Assembly: GCF_020614375.1 (NCBI RefSeq)
Contig: NZ_CP085329.1
Coordinates: 186,001 to 250,000, forward strand
Source of the DNA: Haladaptatus salinisoli
GTDB taxonomy: Archaea > Halobacteriota > Halobacteria > Halobacteriales > Haladaptataceae
DNA length: 64,000 nucleotides
Direction of reading: 5' to 3'
Made by a program: the position numbers and the translations under genes. Under the pieces are notes generated by a model. It was given only the letters and a program-made list of their open reading frames with translations. It was not told the DNA's origin and ran no database searches. Shown in pieces: positions 16,334 to 24,880 of the stretch (its first letter is position 1; every line of letters begins with the position of its first letter).

Positions 16334-18475
16334 GTGACGCGGAAACGAGTTTCGTCGTTGGTGGCGTCGCTATCGCTCGACGAAAAGCTCCGACTGCTGC
16401 ACGGCGCGACGGACCCCGACGACTCGTCGGTCGGCTACGTCCCGCCGATTCCGCGGGTCGGAATCCCCGCGCTCCGCATGGTGGACGGGCCGATGGGCGT
16501 TCGCGCGGTAGGCGGTTCCGCGACGGCGTTTCCGGCGTCGGTCGCGCTCGCCGCGACGTGGAACCCTCGACTCGCGCGCGAACAGGGCGCATCGATGGCT
16601 CGGGAGGCGCGGGCGCACGGACAGAACGTCCTACTCGCGCCGGGGACGAACGTCGTCCGCGTTCCCCACTGCGGGCGGAACTTCGAGTACTACAGCGAGG
16701 ACCCGCACCTGTCCGCGCGGTTCGCCGCGGCGTCCGTCCGCGGAATTCAGTCCGAGGACGTCGTCGCGACCGTCAAGCACTACGTCGCCAACAACCAGGA
16801 GACGAACCGCTATCGGGTGAGCGCCGCCGTCTCCGAGCGGGCGCTGCGGGAGATCTACCTCCCGGCGTTCCGCGCGGCGGTCGAAGAGGCCGACGTCGGC
16901 GCGGTGATGACCGCGTACAACCGGGTCAACGGGACGCACATGAGCGACCACCGACCCCTCCTGCGCGACGTGCTGAAAGACGAGTTCGGCTTCGACGGGT
17001 TCGTTATGTCCGACTGGTGGGGGACCGAGAGTTCGGTCGGCGCGGCCCGCGCCGGTCTCGACGTGGAGATGCCGGGCGTCACGTTCGAGGAGCGGGCGAC
17101 GGCCGAACGACTCCCGGAGGACGTCGACCCGGCGGACGTGGAGTTCCCCGAGACGCTGCCGGACATGCACGAGGGCGGACTGTTCGGCGAACCGCTCCGC
17201 GACGCGATCGAGTCCGGCGCGGTCGACGAGTCCGTCGTCGACGGGAAGGTTCGTCGAGTCCTCGAAACGATGGCGCGATTCGGACTCCTCGGTGCCGACT
17301 CCGACGGCGGGCGGCGGGGCGGCGAACTCGACACGCCCCGGCATCGCCAACTGGCGCGTCGCATCGCCGTCGAGGGAACCGTGCTGTTGAAAAACGAGGG
17401 CGCGCTTCCGCTGGACGAGGCCGCCGCCGTCGCGCTCGTCGGTCCGAACGCCGACGCCGCCAAACTCGGCGGGGGCGGCTCCTCGGAGGTCACCCCGGTC
17501 GCCCGGACGTCACCCGTCGACGGACTCCGCGAGCGCGCGGCCGAGTGCCGGTTCGAACGGGGGGTACCGCGCATCACCGAGTCCTCGCTGTTCGACGCGT
17601 TCGGCGCCGGAGACGGGGGAGAATCGACGGCCGACGCCGACGACGCCGACGACGATGCGAGCCTCGACGCCGCCCTCGAAGCGGCCGCCGAAGCCGACTG
17701 CGCGGTGGTCGTCGTGCAGGACGATACGACCGAGAGCGAAGACCGCGACGACCTCCGCCTCCCCGGCCGGCAGGACGAACTCGTCTCGGCCGTCGCCGAC
17801 GCGGCCGACCGAACCGTCGTCGTCCTCCGAACCGGCGGGCCGGTCCAACTCCCGTGGGTCGACGAGGTGGACGCGGTGCTCGAAACGTGGTACGCCGGGC
17901 AGGCCGAAGGCGAGGCGCTCGCGGCGGTGCTCTACGGCGACGCGGACCCGGGCGGTCGGCTCCCGCTCACGTTCGGGCGTCGCGCGGACGACTACCCGAC
18001 GGCCGCTCCGGAACGGTTCCCCGGAGCGAACGACGAGGTCGACTACTCCGAAGGCGTCTTCGTCGGATACCGGTACTTCGACCGGGAGGACATCGCGCCG
18101 CTGTTCCCCTTCGGCCACGGTCGCTCGTACGCGTCGTTCGAGTACGGCGAGTCGTCCGTCGAGCGCGACGGCGACGAGGTGACGGTGACCGTCCCCGTTC
18201 GCAACGTCGGAAACCGTCCGGGAAAGGAAGTCGTCCAAGTGTACGTCCGCGACGAAGACCCACCCGTCCCCCGTCCCCCGCGCGAACTGAAGGGCTTCGA
18301 GACGGTGCGCCTCGACCCCGGGGAACGACGGCGCGCCTCGGTGACGCTCGACCGCGACGCGTTCGCGTACTACGACCAGGACGAAGGGTGGGTCGTTTCG
18401 GAGGGGCGGTTTACGCTCCTCGTCGGTCGCTCCGCGCGGGAGATACGCGACCGGGTTTCGGTGGCGCTCGGGTGA
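16334..18475 (+). CDS. Glycoside hydrolase family 3 beta-glucosidase-like enzyme
   Basis: 713 residues from a GTG start; no ATG in frame upstream fits. N-terminal GH3 TIM barrel with KHYVANNQETNR (about 148-159) and nucleophile Asp227 in GFVMSDWWG, C-terminal alpha/beta sandwich from about 345, and a fibronectin-III-like domain at the end (VRNVGNRPGKEVVQVYVRD). Residues about 425-440 form an Asp/Ala-rich insertion. No signal peptide, so it probably acts in the cytoplasm on imported oligosaccharides, in contrast to the exported GH97 upstream. Beta-glucosidase or beta-xylosidase activity cannot be separated by eye. Confidence 0.9.
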   Translation: MTRKRVSSLVASLSLDEKLRLLHGATDPDDSSVGYVPPIPRVGIPALRMVDGPMGVRAVGGSATAFPASVALAATWNPRLAREQGASMAREARAHGQNVLLAPGTNVVRVPHCGRNFEYYSEDPHLSARFAAASVRGIQSEDVVATVKHYVANNQETNRYRVSAAVSERALREIYLPAFRAAVEEADVGAVMTAYNRVNGTHMSDHRPLLRDVLKDEFGFDGFVMSDWWGTESSVGAARAGLDVEMPGVTFEERATAERLPEDVDPADVEFPETLPDMHEGGLFGEPLRDAIESGAVDESVVDGKVRRVLETMARFGLLGADSDGGRRGGELDTPRHRQLARRIAVEGTVLLKNEGALPLDEAAAVALVGPNADAAKLGGGGSSEVTPVARTSPVDGLRERAAECRFERGVPRITESSLFDAFGAGDGGESTADADDADDDASLDAALEAAAEADCAVVVVQDDTTESEDRDDLRLPGRQDELVSAVADAADRTVVVLRTGGPVQLPWVDEVDAVLETWYAGQAEGEALAAVLYGDADPGGRLPLTFGRRADDYPTAAPERFPGANDEVDYSEGVFVGYRYFDREDIAPLFPFGHGRSYASFEYGESSVERDGDEVTVTVPVRNVGNRPGKEVVQVYVRDEDPPVPRPPRELKGFETVRLDPGERRRASVTLDRDAFAYYDQDEGWVVSEGRFTLLVGRSAREIRDRVSVALG

Positions 18476-18555
18476 TCGCAACCCGGCGGAGACGGGCCGC
18501 TCCGCGCCTTCCGACCGTCCCAACTGATTTCGGTCGGAAGACCCAACTCTCGGCC

Positions 18556-19050
18556 ATGGACGAAGACGAACCGGAGCTATCGGTCGGCGAGTTCGTCGAG
18601 TACTGCCGAACGCAGGCCGGGCTCCTCTCGGGGAGCGTCGCGACGATGGCCGCCGAAGCCGACGAACTGCTGGACGACATCGACGAGGAGACGGCGGCGA
18701 TTCGGCAGCGCCTCGAAGGTCGGACGGACGACGTCGAGGGACCCGTAACACCGTCACCGAACGACCGAGACGGAACCGAAATCGACGTCGCGGAACTGGA
18801 AGAACTGGAGGCGGACGTCGAGGAGAAACAGACGCTCGTCGAAGCCAAGCAAGCGCGGATAGCCGCCTTTCAGGAGTTGGCCGCCGGTTACACCGACCTC
18901 GTCGAGGAACTTCGGTCGGACGCGGACGACGGCCGCGAGGCGATGAAACGCGTCGTCCGATTCGAGTCGCAACACGACGCGCCGGCCTACTTCGACGACC
19001 GCCGGACGGTGTACGAGGCCGCCGCCTCGTCCGATACCGATTCCCCGTAG
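18556..19050 (+). CDS. Acidic coiled-coil protein, haloarchaeal unknown
   Basis: 164 residues from the ATG at 18556; the longer frame reading in from the GH3 gene is a shadow. Very acidic and helical: residues about 28-55 and 78-125 have heptad-like Leu/Ala/Glu patterns (VAELEELEADVEEKQ and VEAKQARIAAFQEL) separated by a Pro/Asn linker, so an antiparallel coiled coil is likely. Looks like a conserved haloarchaeal cytoplasmic protein without assigned function. Separated from GH3 by 80 bases on the same strand; a functional link is not evident. Confidence 0.7.
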   Translation: MDEDEPELSVGEFVEYCRTQAGLLSGSVATMAAEADELLDDIDEETAAIRQRLEGRTDDVEGPVTPSPNDRDGTEIDVAELEELEADVEEKQTLVEAKQARIAAFQELAAGYTDLVEELRSDADDGREAMKRVVRFESQHDAPAYFDDRRTVYEAAASSDTDSP

Positions 19051-19576
19051 TCGACGTATCGACCGTCGCGTCGCGGGGTTCGATAGCGGCGTTTCGGAAG
19101 GGAAAGCGGTAACGGGAATCGTGACGGCGGACGTGTGGAGGGCGCAGCGAACTCGCGCGTCCGCGGAAGGCGAGTATCGCGTTCCGTCGATTCTCGTCGA
19201 CACGCGTCAGTCAGTATTACCGGTCAGTGTTACGAAGCAGTCAAACTCGTCGGTCCGGCGGAACGTCGGAATCACTTCGCGATCCTTCGTCCAGTTTTCG
19301 TCGCTTCCGACGTACGGTGGCGGGCGGTTACGAGCTTTCGGCGGCCCGAACGCGACTCGGACGATGAGCGGCCGGTTGAAACGAGATCCATGGGGTGGCT
19401 CGAACGGTCGCTCGTAACCGCCACGACGATGGTTTCCGCGATACGGGCCTAATAGTTTTGACCGACCTCTCGAAACCGACGGACCCGTTCGCGGACGGAA
19501 TCTCCGCGCCTCCGTCGTCCTGAACGAACCGAAATCGGTCGCCCTTCGACCGTCGATGCGGCCGCCCGTCTCCGGG
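19051..19576 (+). other. 526-base region without a supported gene
   Basis: Both strands were read. Open frames here are either composition shadows or lack a start and family features. One minus-strand stretch (19207-19330) reads as protein-like sequence ending in CFVTLTGNTD and could be the tail of a lost gene, but nothing supports it. No repeat or RNA structure was recognised. Confidence 0.4.
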
Positions 19577-20170
19577 CTACGTACCGCCGACCAGCGACCG
19601 GAGGTGTGCGCGCTTCCGCTCGTACTCTCGCATCTCGGTCGGGAGTTCGTCGGGGCCGAACCACGCGATATCCGTGATCTCGTCGTGCGTCTCGAGTTCG
19701 TCCACCGTGAACGCGTCACCGCCGGTAGGTCGGGCGGTGAACCCTATCACGGGAATCGGCAACGTCTCCGGGGCGTCCAACGCGACTTCCATCACCTTGA
19801 CGAACAGCACTCCGGTGATATCGCACTCCACGCCGGTCTCCTCCAGCGTTTCGCGGCGGGCGGTCTCCGCGGGCGTCTCGCCCGGCTCTCCGGCACCCCC
19901 CGGCGTCTCCCACTCGTCGCGAATCGAACTGGAGACGCACAGCAGGCGGCCCGCGTCGTCGGTCACCGCCGCGCCGGCCGCGTAGGGATACAACTCGTCG
20001 TAGAACGCCGCGGCGCTCTCCGGAAACGTCTCCTCCTGGTGCGGTAACAGCGAGACGGTAACCGGGTCGAGTCGAGTCACGTCCTCCCAGCGGTGCTCGA
20101 CGCTCAGGATGGTCTCCTCCGCCCGCTCTCGAACGGCGGCCCGCACCTCGTTACGGCGTTCGCTGTCCAT
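19577..20170 (-). CDS. NUDIX hydrolase
   Basis: 197 residues from the ATG at 20170 (an ATG at 20191 would add seven). Nudix box at about 92-114: G-x5-E-x7-R-E-x2-E-E-x-G with REtLEETGV. It hydrolyses a nucleoside diphosphate linked to another moiety, releasing a phosphate or phospho-sugar; family specificity cannot be read here. The first 60 residues resemble the N-terminal helical extension found in haloarchaeal Nudix proteins. An AT-rich TTAAAAATC run about 45 bases upstream of the start is a candidate promoter. Cytoplasmic, monocistronic. Confidence 0.88.
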   Translation of the reverse strand: MDSERRNEVRAAVRERAEETILSVEHRWEDVTRLDPVTVSLLPHQEETFPESAAAFYDELYPYAAGAAVTDDAGRLLCVSSSIRDEWETPGGAGEPGETPAETARRETLEETGVECDITGVLFVKVMEVALDAPETLPIPVIGFTARPTGGDAFTVDELETHDEITDIAWFGPDELPTEMREYERKRAHLRSLVGGT

Positions 20171-20304
20171 ACTGTAGGTCGGGCGACGCATCGAATGGTA
20201 GTGTTTCTTTTGATTTTTAACCGAAACGTCGAGGGTCGCCGCGGTCGTGCGACGGCCGACCGAGCGCGGCGGTCGGGAACTCGTCACGACCGCCGCGGAC
20301 CCGG

Positions 20305-20520
20305 TCACGACGAGTCGCGCGCCACCTCCAGCGACGCGAAAAAACCGAAATACGCGACGACGCCGGCGAACAGCGACAGGTGGTACGCCCACGTCGGCCC
20401 GCGTAACAGGTCGAACAGGGCTGAGACGGCCGCGACCCAGACGACGGCGAACGCGAGGTCGACGACCATACCGGACCGGTGCTCGCGGACGTGGTCGAGG
20501 AGGGTTCCGACGACCGGCAC
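20305..20520 (-). CDS. Small two-helix membrane protein
   Basis: 71 residues from a GTG start at 20520. Two hydrophobic helices (about 20-38 and 46-66: [18 protein letters not shown] and [17 protein letters not shown]) joined by RGPTWAY. Typical of small haloarchaeal membrane proteins; no known function. Located downstream of the acetate-type symporter on the same strand with a 107-base gap, so it could be the last gene of that transcript. Confidence 0.55.
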   Translation of the reverse strand: MPVVGTLLDHVREHRSGMVVDLAFAVVWVAAVSALFDLLRGPTWAYHLSLFAGVVAYFGFFASLEVARDSS

Positions 20521-20627
20521 GCTACCCGTCCTCCGATTCGTCCGCCGCCGAGACCGAGGAGGAGCGGTCGACCGCTCGCGTCGTGAGGTCGCTCCCGGTC
20601 GTCGGAACGGGGGGTCGCTCGTTCACG

Positions 20628-22271
20628 TCAGTCGTCCCCCGACACTCGACCGCCGTCCGTCGAGACGACGTCCTCGGCGCTCTGTTGTTGTCCCATCGGT
20701 TCGGGGCTGTGGCACTGTCGGACGATGCGCTTGATTCGCTCCGGCGGTTCGTCGGTCACCAGCGAGACGCCGATGGTGACGGCGAACACGATCGGCGTGC
20801 CGGCGAGCGCGGCCCCGACCGCCGGGAAGATCTCTGCGTAGGCCGGCACGAGCGGGCCGGCCTCGGTGGCGAGGATGAGTTCGTTGAAGACGGCGGCCGT
20901 CCAGATGAGGAGGCCGGTCGTCATCCCGGCGAGGGCGCCCTGGCGGTTGGTGTTCTCCCACCACAGACCGAGGAAGAACATCGGAAACAGCACGAGACCG
21001 GCCAGCGAGAAGGCGAGCGCGACCAGTTCGCCGACCAGCGCCGGCGGGTCGAGCGCGGTGACCGTCACGATAGCGCCCAGCGCGACGATGGTGGCGCGAC
21101 CGACGATGAGCTGTTGGCGTTGGGTCGCGTCGGGGTTGACGATGTTCGTGTAGATGTCGTGGGCGGCCGCCGACGAGGCGGCGATGAACAGGCCGGCGGT
21201 GGTCGCGATGGCCGCGGCGATGCCGCCCGCCGCGACGAGACCGACGAACCACGTCGGGAGGTTCGCGAGTTGCGCCGCGAGGACGACGATGACGTCGCCC
21301 TCCGCCCCGCTCATGCCGTTAGCTCCGTAGACGGGGCCGACCTTGTTCGCGTAGAGGTCGGTTCCGAACGCCGCGAACGCGGGGGCGCTCAGGTACAGCA
21401 GGCAGATGAAAAACAGCCCCCAGACCGTCGACCAGCGGGCGGTTCGCTCGCTCTTGACCGTGTAGAACCGCACCAGCACGTGCGGAAGCCCGCAGGTGCC
21501 GACGATGAGCGAGAACGCCGTCGCGATCCACAGGTAGTAGCTGTTGCCGCGGAAGGGCGCGGTGAACTCCGAGTCGAGCGAACTCAGTAGCGCTCCGTAC
21601 TCGATCTGCGGTAGGAACGTCGAGTACCCCTGTGTGTATCCGACGGCGTACAGGCCCGCAAGGAACGCCACGATGAGGATGACGTACTGGACGGCCATGT
21701 TCTTCGTCGCGCCGAGCATCCCGGAGAGCGCCAGGTAGCCGACGGTGATGCCCATCATGAGGATGACCATCGTGGCGTAGTCGCCGCCGAAGACGTACAG
21801 GCCGACCAGCCCCATCCCGCGGGCCTGTCCGACCGAGTAGACGAATCCGATGAGGATCGTCGTCAGCGCCCCGATGGCGCGCGCCGTATCGGAGTTGAAC
21901 CGATCGCCGACGAAGTCGGGTGCGGTGTACTTCCCGAACCGGCGCATCTGCGCGGCCATGAAGATGAGCAGGACGAAGTAGCCCGTCGACCAGCCGACCA
22001 CGAACGCCAGACCGTAGTAGCCCGACAGCGCGATGAGCGCGGCCATGCCGAGGTACGACGCGGCCGACATCCAGTTCGACCCGATCGCCATCCCGTTCTC
22101 GACGTTTCCGATGGAGCGACCGGCGACCCACAGCCCCTCCGTGTCCGCGACGCGGAACGCGTACCCGATTCCCAGGAACAGCAGCAACATCCCCGATACC
22201 ATGACGGCGGGGACGATTTTGAACGATGCGTTGAGCGCGTCCGGAAGGAGCGGAAGGGGGACGAACGTCAT
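20628..22271 (-). CDS. Sodium/solute symporter, VC_2705 (acetate/monocarboxylate) subfamily
   Basis: 547 residues with about 13 membrane helices in the sodium:solute symporter fold. Visible family motifs: AGRSIGNVENGMAIGSNWMSAASYLG, then GLPHVLVRFYTVKSERTARWS, then AAGGIAAAIATTAGLF. The partner gene at 22268 encodes a DUF4212 small subunit overlapping by ATGA, which is the diagnostic arrangement for the VC_2705 group. Known members move acetate or similar short acids with Na+. An acetyl-CoA synthetase gene lies immediately upstream on the same strand, supporting uptake and activation of acetate. Confidence 0.92.
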   Translation of the reverse strand: MTFVPLPLLPDALNASFKIVPAVMVSGMLLLFLGIGYAFRVADTEGLWVAGRSIGNVENGMAIGSNWMSAASYLGMAALIALSGYYGLAFVVGWSTGYFVLLIFMAAQMRRFGKYTAPDFVGDRFNSDTARAIGALTTILIGFVYSVGQARGMGLVGLYVFGGDYATMVILMMGITVGYLALSGMLGATKNMAVQYVILIVAFLAGLYAVGYTQGYSTFLPQIEYGALLSSLDSEFTAPFRGNSYYLWIATAFSLIVGTCGLPHVLVRFYTVKSERTARWSTVWGLFFICLLYLSAPAFAAFGTDLYANKVGPVYGANGMSGAEGDVIVVLAAQLANLPTWFVGLVAAGGIAAAIATTAGLFIAASSAAAHDIYTNIVNPDATQRQQLIVGRATIVALGAIVTVTALDPPALVGELVALAFSLAGLVLFPMFFLGLWWENTNRQGALAGMTTGLLIWTAAVFNELILATEAGPLVPAYAEIFPAVGAALAGTPIVFAVTIGVSLVTDEPPERIKRIVRQCHSPEPMGQQQSAEDVVSTDGGRVSGDD

Positions 22272-22696
22272 CGCTCGACACCTCCGTCGGTCGAGACAGT
22301 CTCACCGTCGGGCGTCGATCGTTTCGTCGCGTGGTCGATACCGTACTTCACGTCCAGTTGGTCGCGCTTGCGGGCGTAGACGTACGAGAGGATGAGCGCC
22401 CCCAAGGGGGCGCCGATAGCGGTCAGCAAGTAGTGCAGCGGAAAGTGGAGGACGGTGACGCTCGTCATGAAGTCGGGCGCGAGGTACGTCGCTGTCACGG
22501 GACCGAAGATGAGCACCGCCCACGCGATGAACATCGTCCAGATGAGCTTGAGGTGGTCCCGCATGAAGGGGGTCGCCGGTTTGAAGATGTTGATTCGAGC
22601 ATCCAGGTAATCGACGGATTCTCGATCGGTCTCGACGCCGCCGTCCGTCTCGACGTCGGCGGTCGCCTCTCGGGTTCGCGAATCGTTGTCTGACAT
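22268..22696 (-). CDS. DUF4212 small membrane subunit of the symporter
   Basis: 142 residues from the ATG at 22696. Acidic cytoplasmic N-terminus, then two membrane helices (about 50-72 LIWTMFIAWAVLIFGPVTATYL and 82-103 FPLHYLLTAIGAPLGALILSYVY), followed by YARKRDQLDVKYGID, the usual DUF4212 end. Family members always accompany a VC_2705-type symporter, as here: the stop overlaps the symporter start by four bases. Probably needed for assembly or function of the transporter. Confidence 0.9.
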   Translation of the reverse strand: MSDNDSRTREATADVETDGGVETDRESVDYLDARINIFKPATPFMRDHLKLIWTMFIAWAVLIFGPVTATYLAPDFMTSVTVLHFPLHYLLTAIGAPLGALILSYVYARKRDQLDVKYGIDHATKRSTPDGETVSTDGGVER

Positions 22697-22731
22697 TGGT
22701 AATCGTTGAACTCGGTCTGTTTCGAATCTGT

Positions 22732-24720
22732 TCAGTCGTCTCCCGCCGCCGCTATTTCGCGGACGACGTCGGGGTTCCGCAGGGTCGATGTGTCGCCCAA
22801 CTCGTCGCCGTTGGCGACGTCCTCCAGCAGTCGGCGCATGATCTTGCCGGAGCGCGTCTTCGGCAGTTCGGGCGTGAAGACGACCTCCTCGGGGCGCGCG
22901 ATGGGGCCGATGGCGCTCTCGACGCCCTCGACGATGCGCGAACGGAGCGTCTCGTCGCCGTCGGAGCCCTCCTCGGTGATGACGTAGGCGTACACCGCCT
23001 CGCCTTTCACCTCGTGGTCGCCGCCGACGACGGCGGCTTCGGCGACGCCCTCGACGCCGACGATGGCGGATTCGATTTCCATCGTTCCGAGGCGGTGGCC
23101 CGAGACGTTGAGCACGTCGTCGACGCGCCCGAGGACGGTGATGTAGCCGTCCTCGTCCAACTTCGCCCCGTCCTCGGGGAAGTACACCCACTCGTCGGGG
23201 TCGTCGCTTTCGGTGTCGGAGTACTCGGCCCAGTACTCGCTGATGTAGCGGTCGTCGTTGTCGTAGAGCGTTCGTAACATCCCCGGCCACGGTTTATCGA
23301 CGGTGAGGTAGCCGGCCTTTCCGCGGTCGACTTCGGTTCCTTGGGCGTCGACCACGCGGACGTCGACGCCGGGGAGCGGCGGGCCGGCGCTGCCGGGTTT
23401 CATCGTTCCGACGCCGGGCAGTGTCGTGACCATCATGCCGCCGGTCTCGGTCTGCCACCACGTGTCCACGATGGGACAGTCCTCCCCGCCGATGTGCTTG
23501 TAGTACCACTTCCACGCGCGGGGGTTGATGGGCTCGCCGACCGTGCCGAGCAGGCGCAGCGAGGAGAGGTCGTGCTGTTCCGGATACTCGCTCCCCCACT
23601 TCATGAACGCGCGGATCGCCGTCGGCGCCGTGTAGAGTTGGTTCACGTCGTACTCTTCGACGATCTCCCAGAGGCGGTCCTTCTCGGGGTAATCGGGCGT
23701 CCCTTCGTACATGACGCTGGTCGTCCCGAGCGCGAGCGGCCCGTAGACGATGTACGAGTGACCCGTAATCCAGCCGATGTCCGCAGAACACCAGTACGTG
23801 TCCTCCGGCTTGATGTCCAAGACCGCTCGCGAGGTCCACGCCACGTAGGAGAGATACCCGGCAGTGGTGTGTTTGACGCCTTTCGGCTCGCCGGTCGTCC
23901 CCGAGGTGTACATCAAAAAGAGCATATCCTCGGCGTCGCGCTCGACCGGATCGACCGTCGCACCCTCCTGTTCGGCGACGAGGTCGTCGTAATCGTGGTG
24001 GTTCTCGGCCATCGGGTGGTCGTACTCGTCGCCGAGTCGGTCGACGACCACGACGCCCGCCACGTCGTGCTCGACCCCCTCTAGCCCTTCGTCCGCCTTC
24101 TCCTTGTGTTCGAGCGAGTCGCCGCGGCGGTAGTAGCCGTCGCAGGTCACGAGGTACTCCGAAGCGGCCGCGTTCATTCGAGTCGCTAACGCGTCGGCGG
24201 AGAAGCCGGCGAACACCACCGAGTGCGGCGCGCCGATGCGGGCACACGCCAGCATGGCGACGGGGAGTTCGGGCACCATCGGCATGTAGAGCGTGACGAC
24301 GTCGTCCTCGCCGACGCCCAACTCGCGGAGCGCCGCCGCGCACTCGTTGACCTCGCGGTGGAGCTCCTCGTAGGTGTACGTGCGGTCGTCCTCGTCGACC
24401 GGTTCGCCGATCCACTCGATGGCGGTTTCGTCGCCGCGCTCGTCCAGGTGGCGGTCGAGGCAGTTCGCGGAGGCGTTGAGTGACCCGCCCGTGAACCACT
24501 CGTAGAACGGCGCGTCGCCGTCGTCCAGCACGGTGTCGTACTCCTCGTCCCAGTCGAGCAGGTCCGCCGCGCGCTCCCAGCACTCCGGCCAGTTCTCCTC
24601 GAACTCGTCGTAGATTCCCTCGTCCGCGACGTTCGCCTGCTCGACGAACGACTTGGGCGGTTCGAACCGCTCTCGATCTTCCAATCGCGCCTCGAGTTCG
24701 ATGTCGTCTCCTTGGGTCAT
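22732..24720 (-). CDS. acs: Acetyl-CoA synthetase (AMP-forming)
   Basis: 662 residues, full family length. Adenylation P-loop TSGTTGEPKGVKH at about 272-284, WWQTETGG motif, hinge GRVDDVLNVSGHR, and C-terminal catalytic lysine Lys626 in PKTRSGKIMRR. Converts acetate, ATP and CoA to acetyl-CoA. Located 35 bases upstream of the symporter pair on the same strand, forming acs-DUF4212-symporter, an acetate uptake and activation operon. A promoter-like CTTATATAG lies about 32 bases before the start. A divergent paralogue is at 26751. Confidence 0.95.
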   Translation of the reverse strand: MTQGDDIELEARLEDRERFEPPKSFVEQANVADEGIYDEFEENWPECWERAADLLDWDEEYDTVLDDGDAPFYEWFTGGSLNASANCLDRHLDERGDETAIEWIGEPVDEDDRTYTYEELHREVNECAAALRELGVGEDDVVTLYMPMVPELPVAMLACARIGAPHSVVFAGFSADALATRMNAAASEYLVTCDGYYRRGDSLEHKEKADEGLEGVEHDVAGVVVVDRLGDEYDHPMAENHHDYDDLVAEQEGATVDPVERDAEDMLFLMYTSGTTGEPKGVKHTTAGYLSYVAWTSRAVLDIKPEDTYWCSADIGWITGHSYIVYGPLALGTTSVMYEGTPDYPEKDRLWEIVEEYDVNQLYTAPTAIRAFMKWGSEYPEQHDLSSLRLLGTVGEPINPRAWKWYYKHIGGEDCPIVDTWWQTETGGMMVTTLPGVGTMKPGSAGPPLPGVDVRVVDAQGTEVDRGKAGYLTVDKPWPGMLRTLYDNDDRYISEYWAEYSDTESDDPDEWVYFPEDGAKLDEDGYITVLGRVDDVLNVSGHRLGTMEIESAIVGVEGVAEAAVVGGDHEVKGEAVYAYVITEEGSDGDETLRSRIVEGVESAIGPIARPEEVVFTPELPKTRSGKIMRRLLEDVANGDELGDTSTLRNPDVVREIAAAGDD

Positions 24721-24747
24721 GCGCCAAGTTCACAACCCCCATTTTTC

Positions 24748-24756
24748 TATATAAGT
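24748..24756 (-). promoter_or_regulatory. TATA-like box of the acs operon
   Basis: CTTATATAG on the minus strand, centred about 32 bases before the acs ATG in an AT-rich 160-base gap; good match to the haloarchaeal TATA position. Confidence 0.55.
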
Positions 24757-24880
24757 GGTGGAGCTAACTATACCAAACCGCCCCGTACGCGGCGCAGCGG
24801 CGTCAGAACCGCCGGTTATCGGTGCGAACGTCGACGGACGGCGCACTCCCGACGTCGTCCCCGTCCGCGAAATTAAGTAA

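Noticed and set aside
19207..19330. Minus-strand protein-like stretch ending CFVTLTGNTD
   Set aside because: No start, no family signature, and the rest of the open frame is Arg-rich; likely composition effect.
20523..20624. 33-codon GTG frame between symporter and the 71-residue protein (minus)
   Set aside because: Low-complexity Ser/Thr/Asp sequence, no relatives recognised; most likely untranslated spacer.
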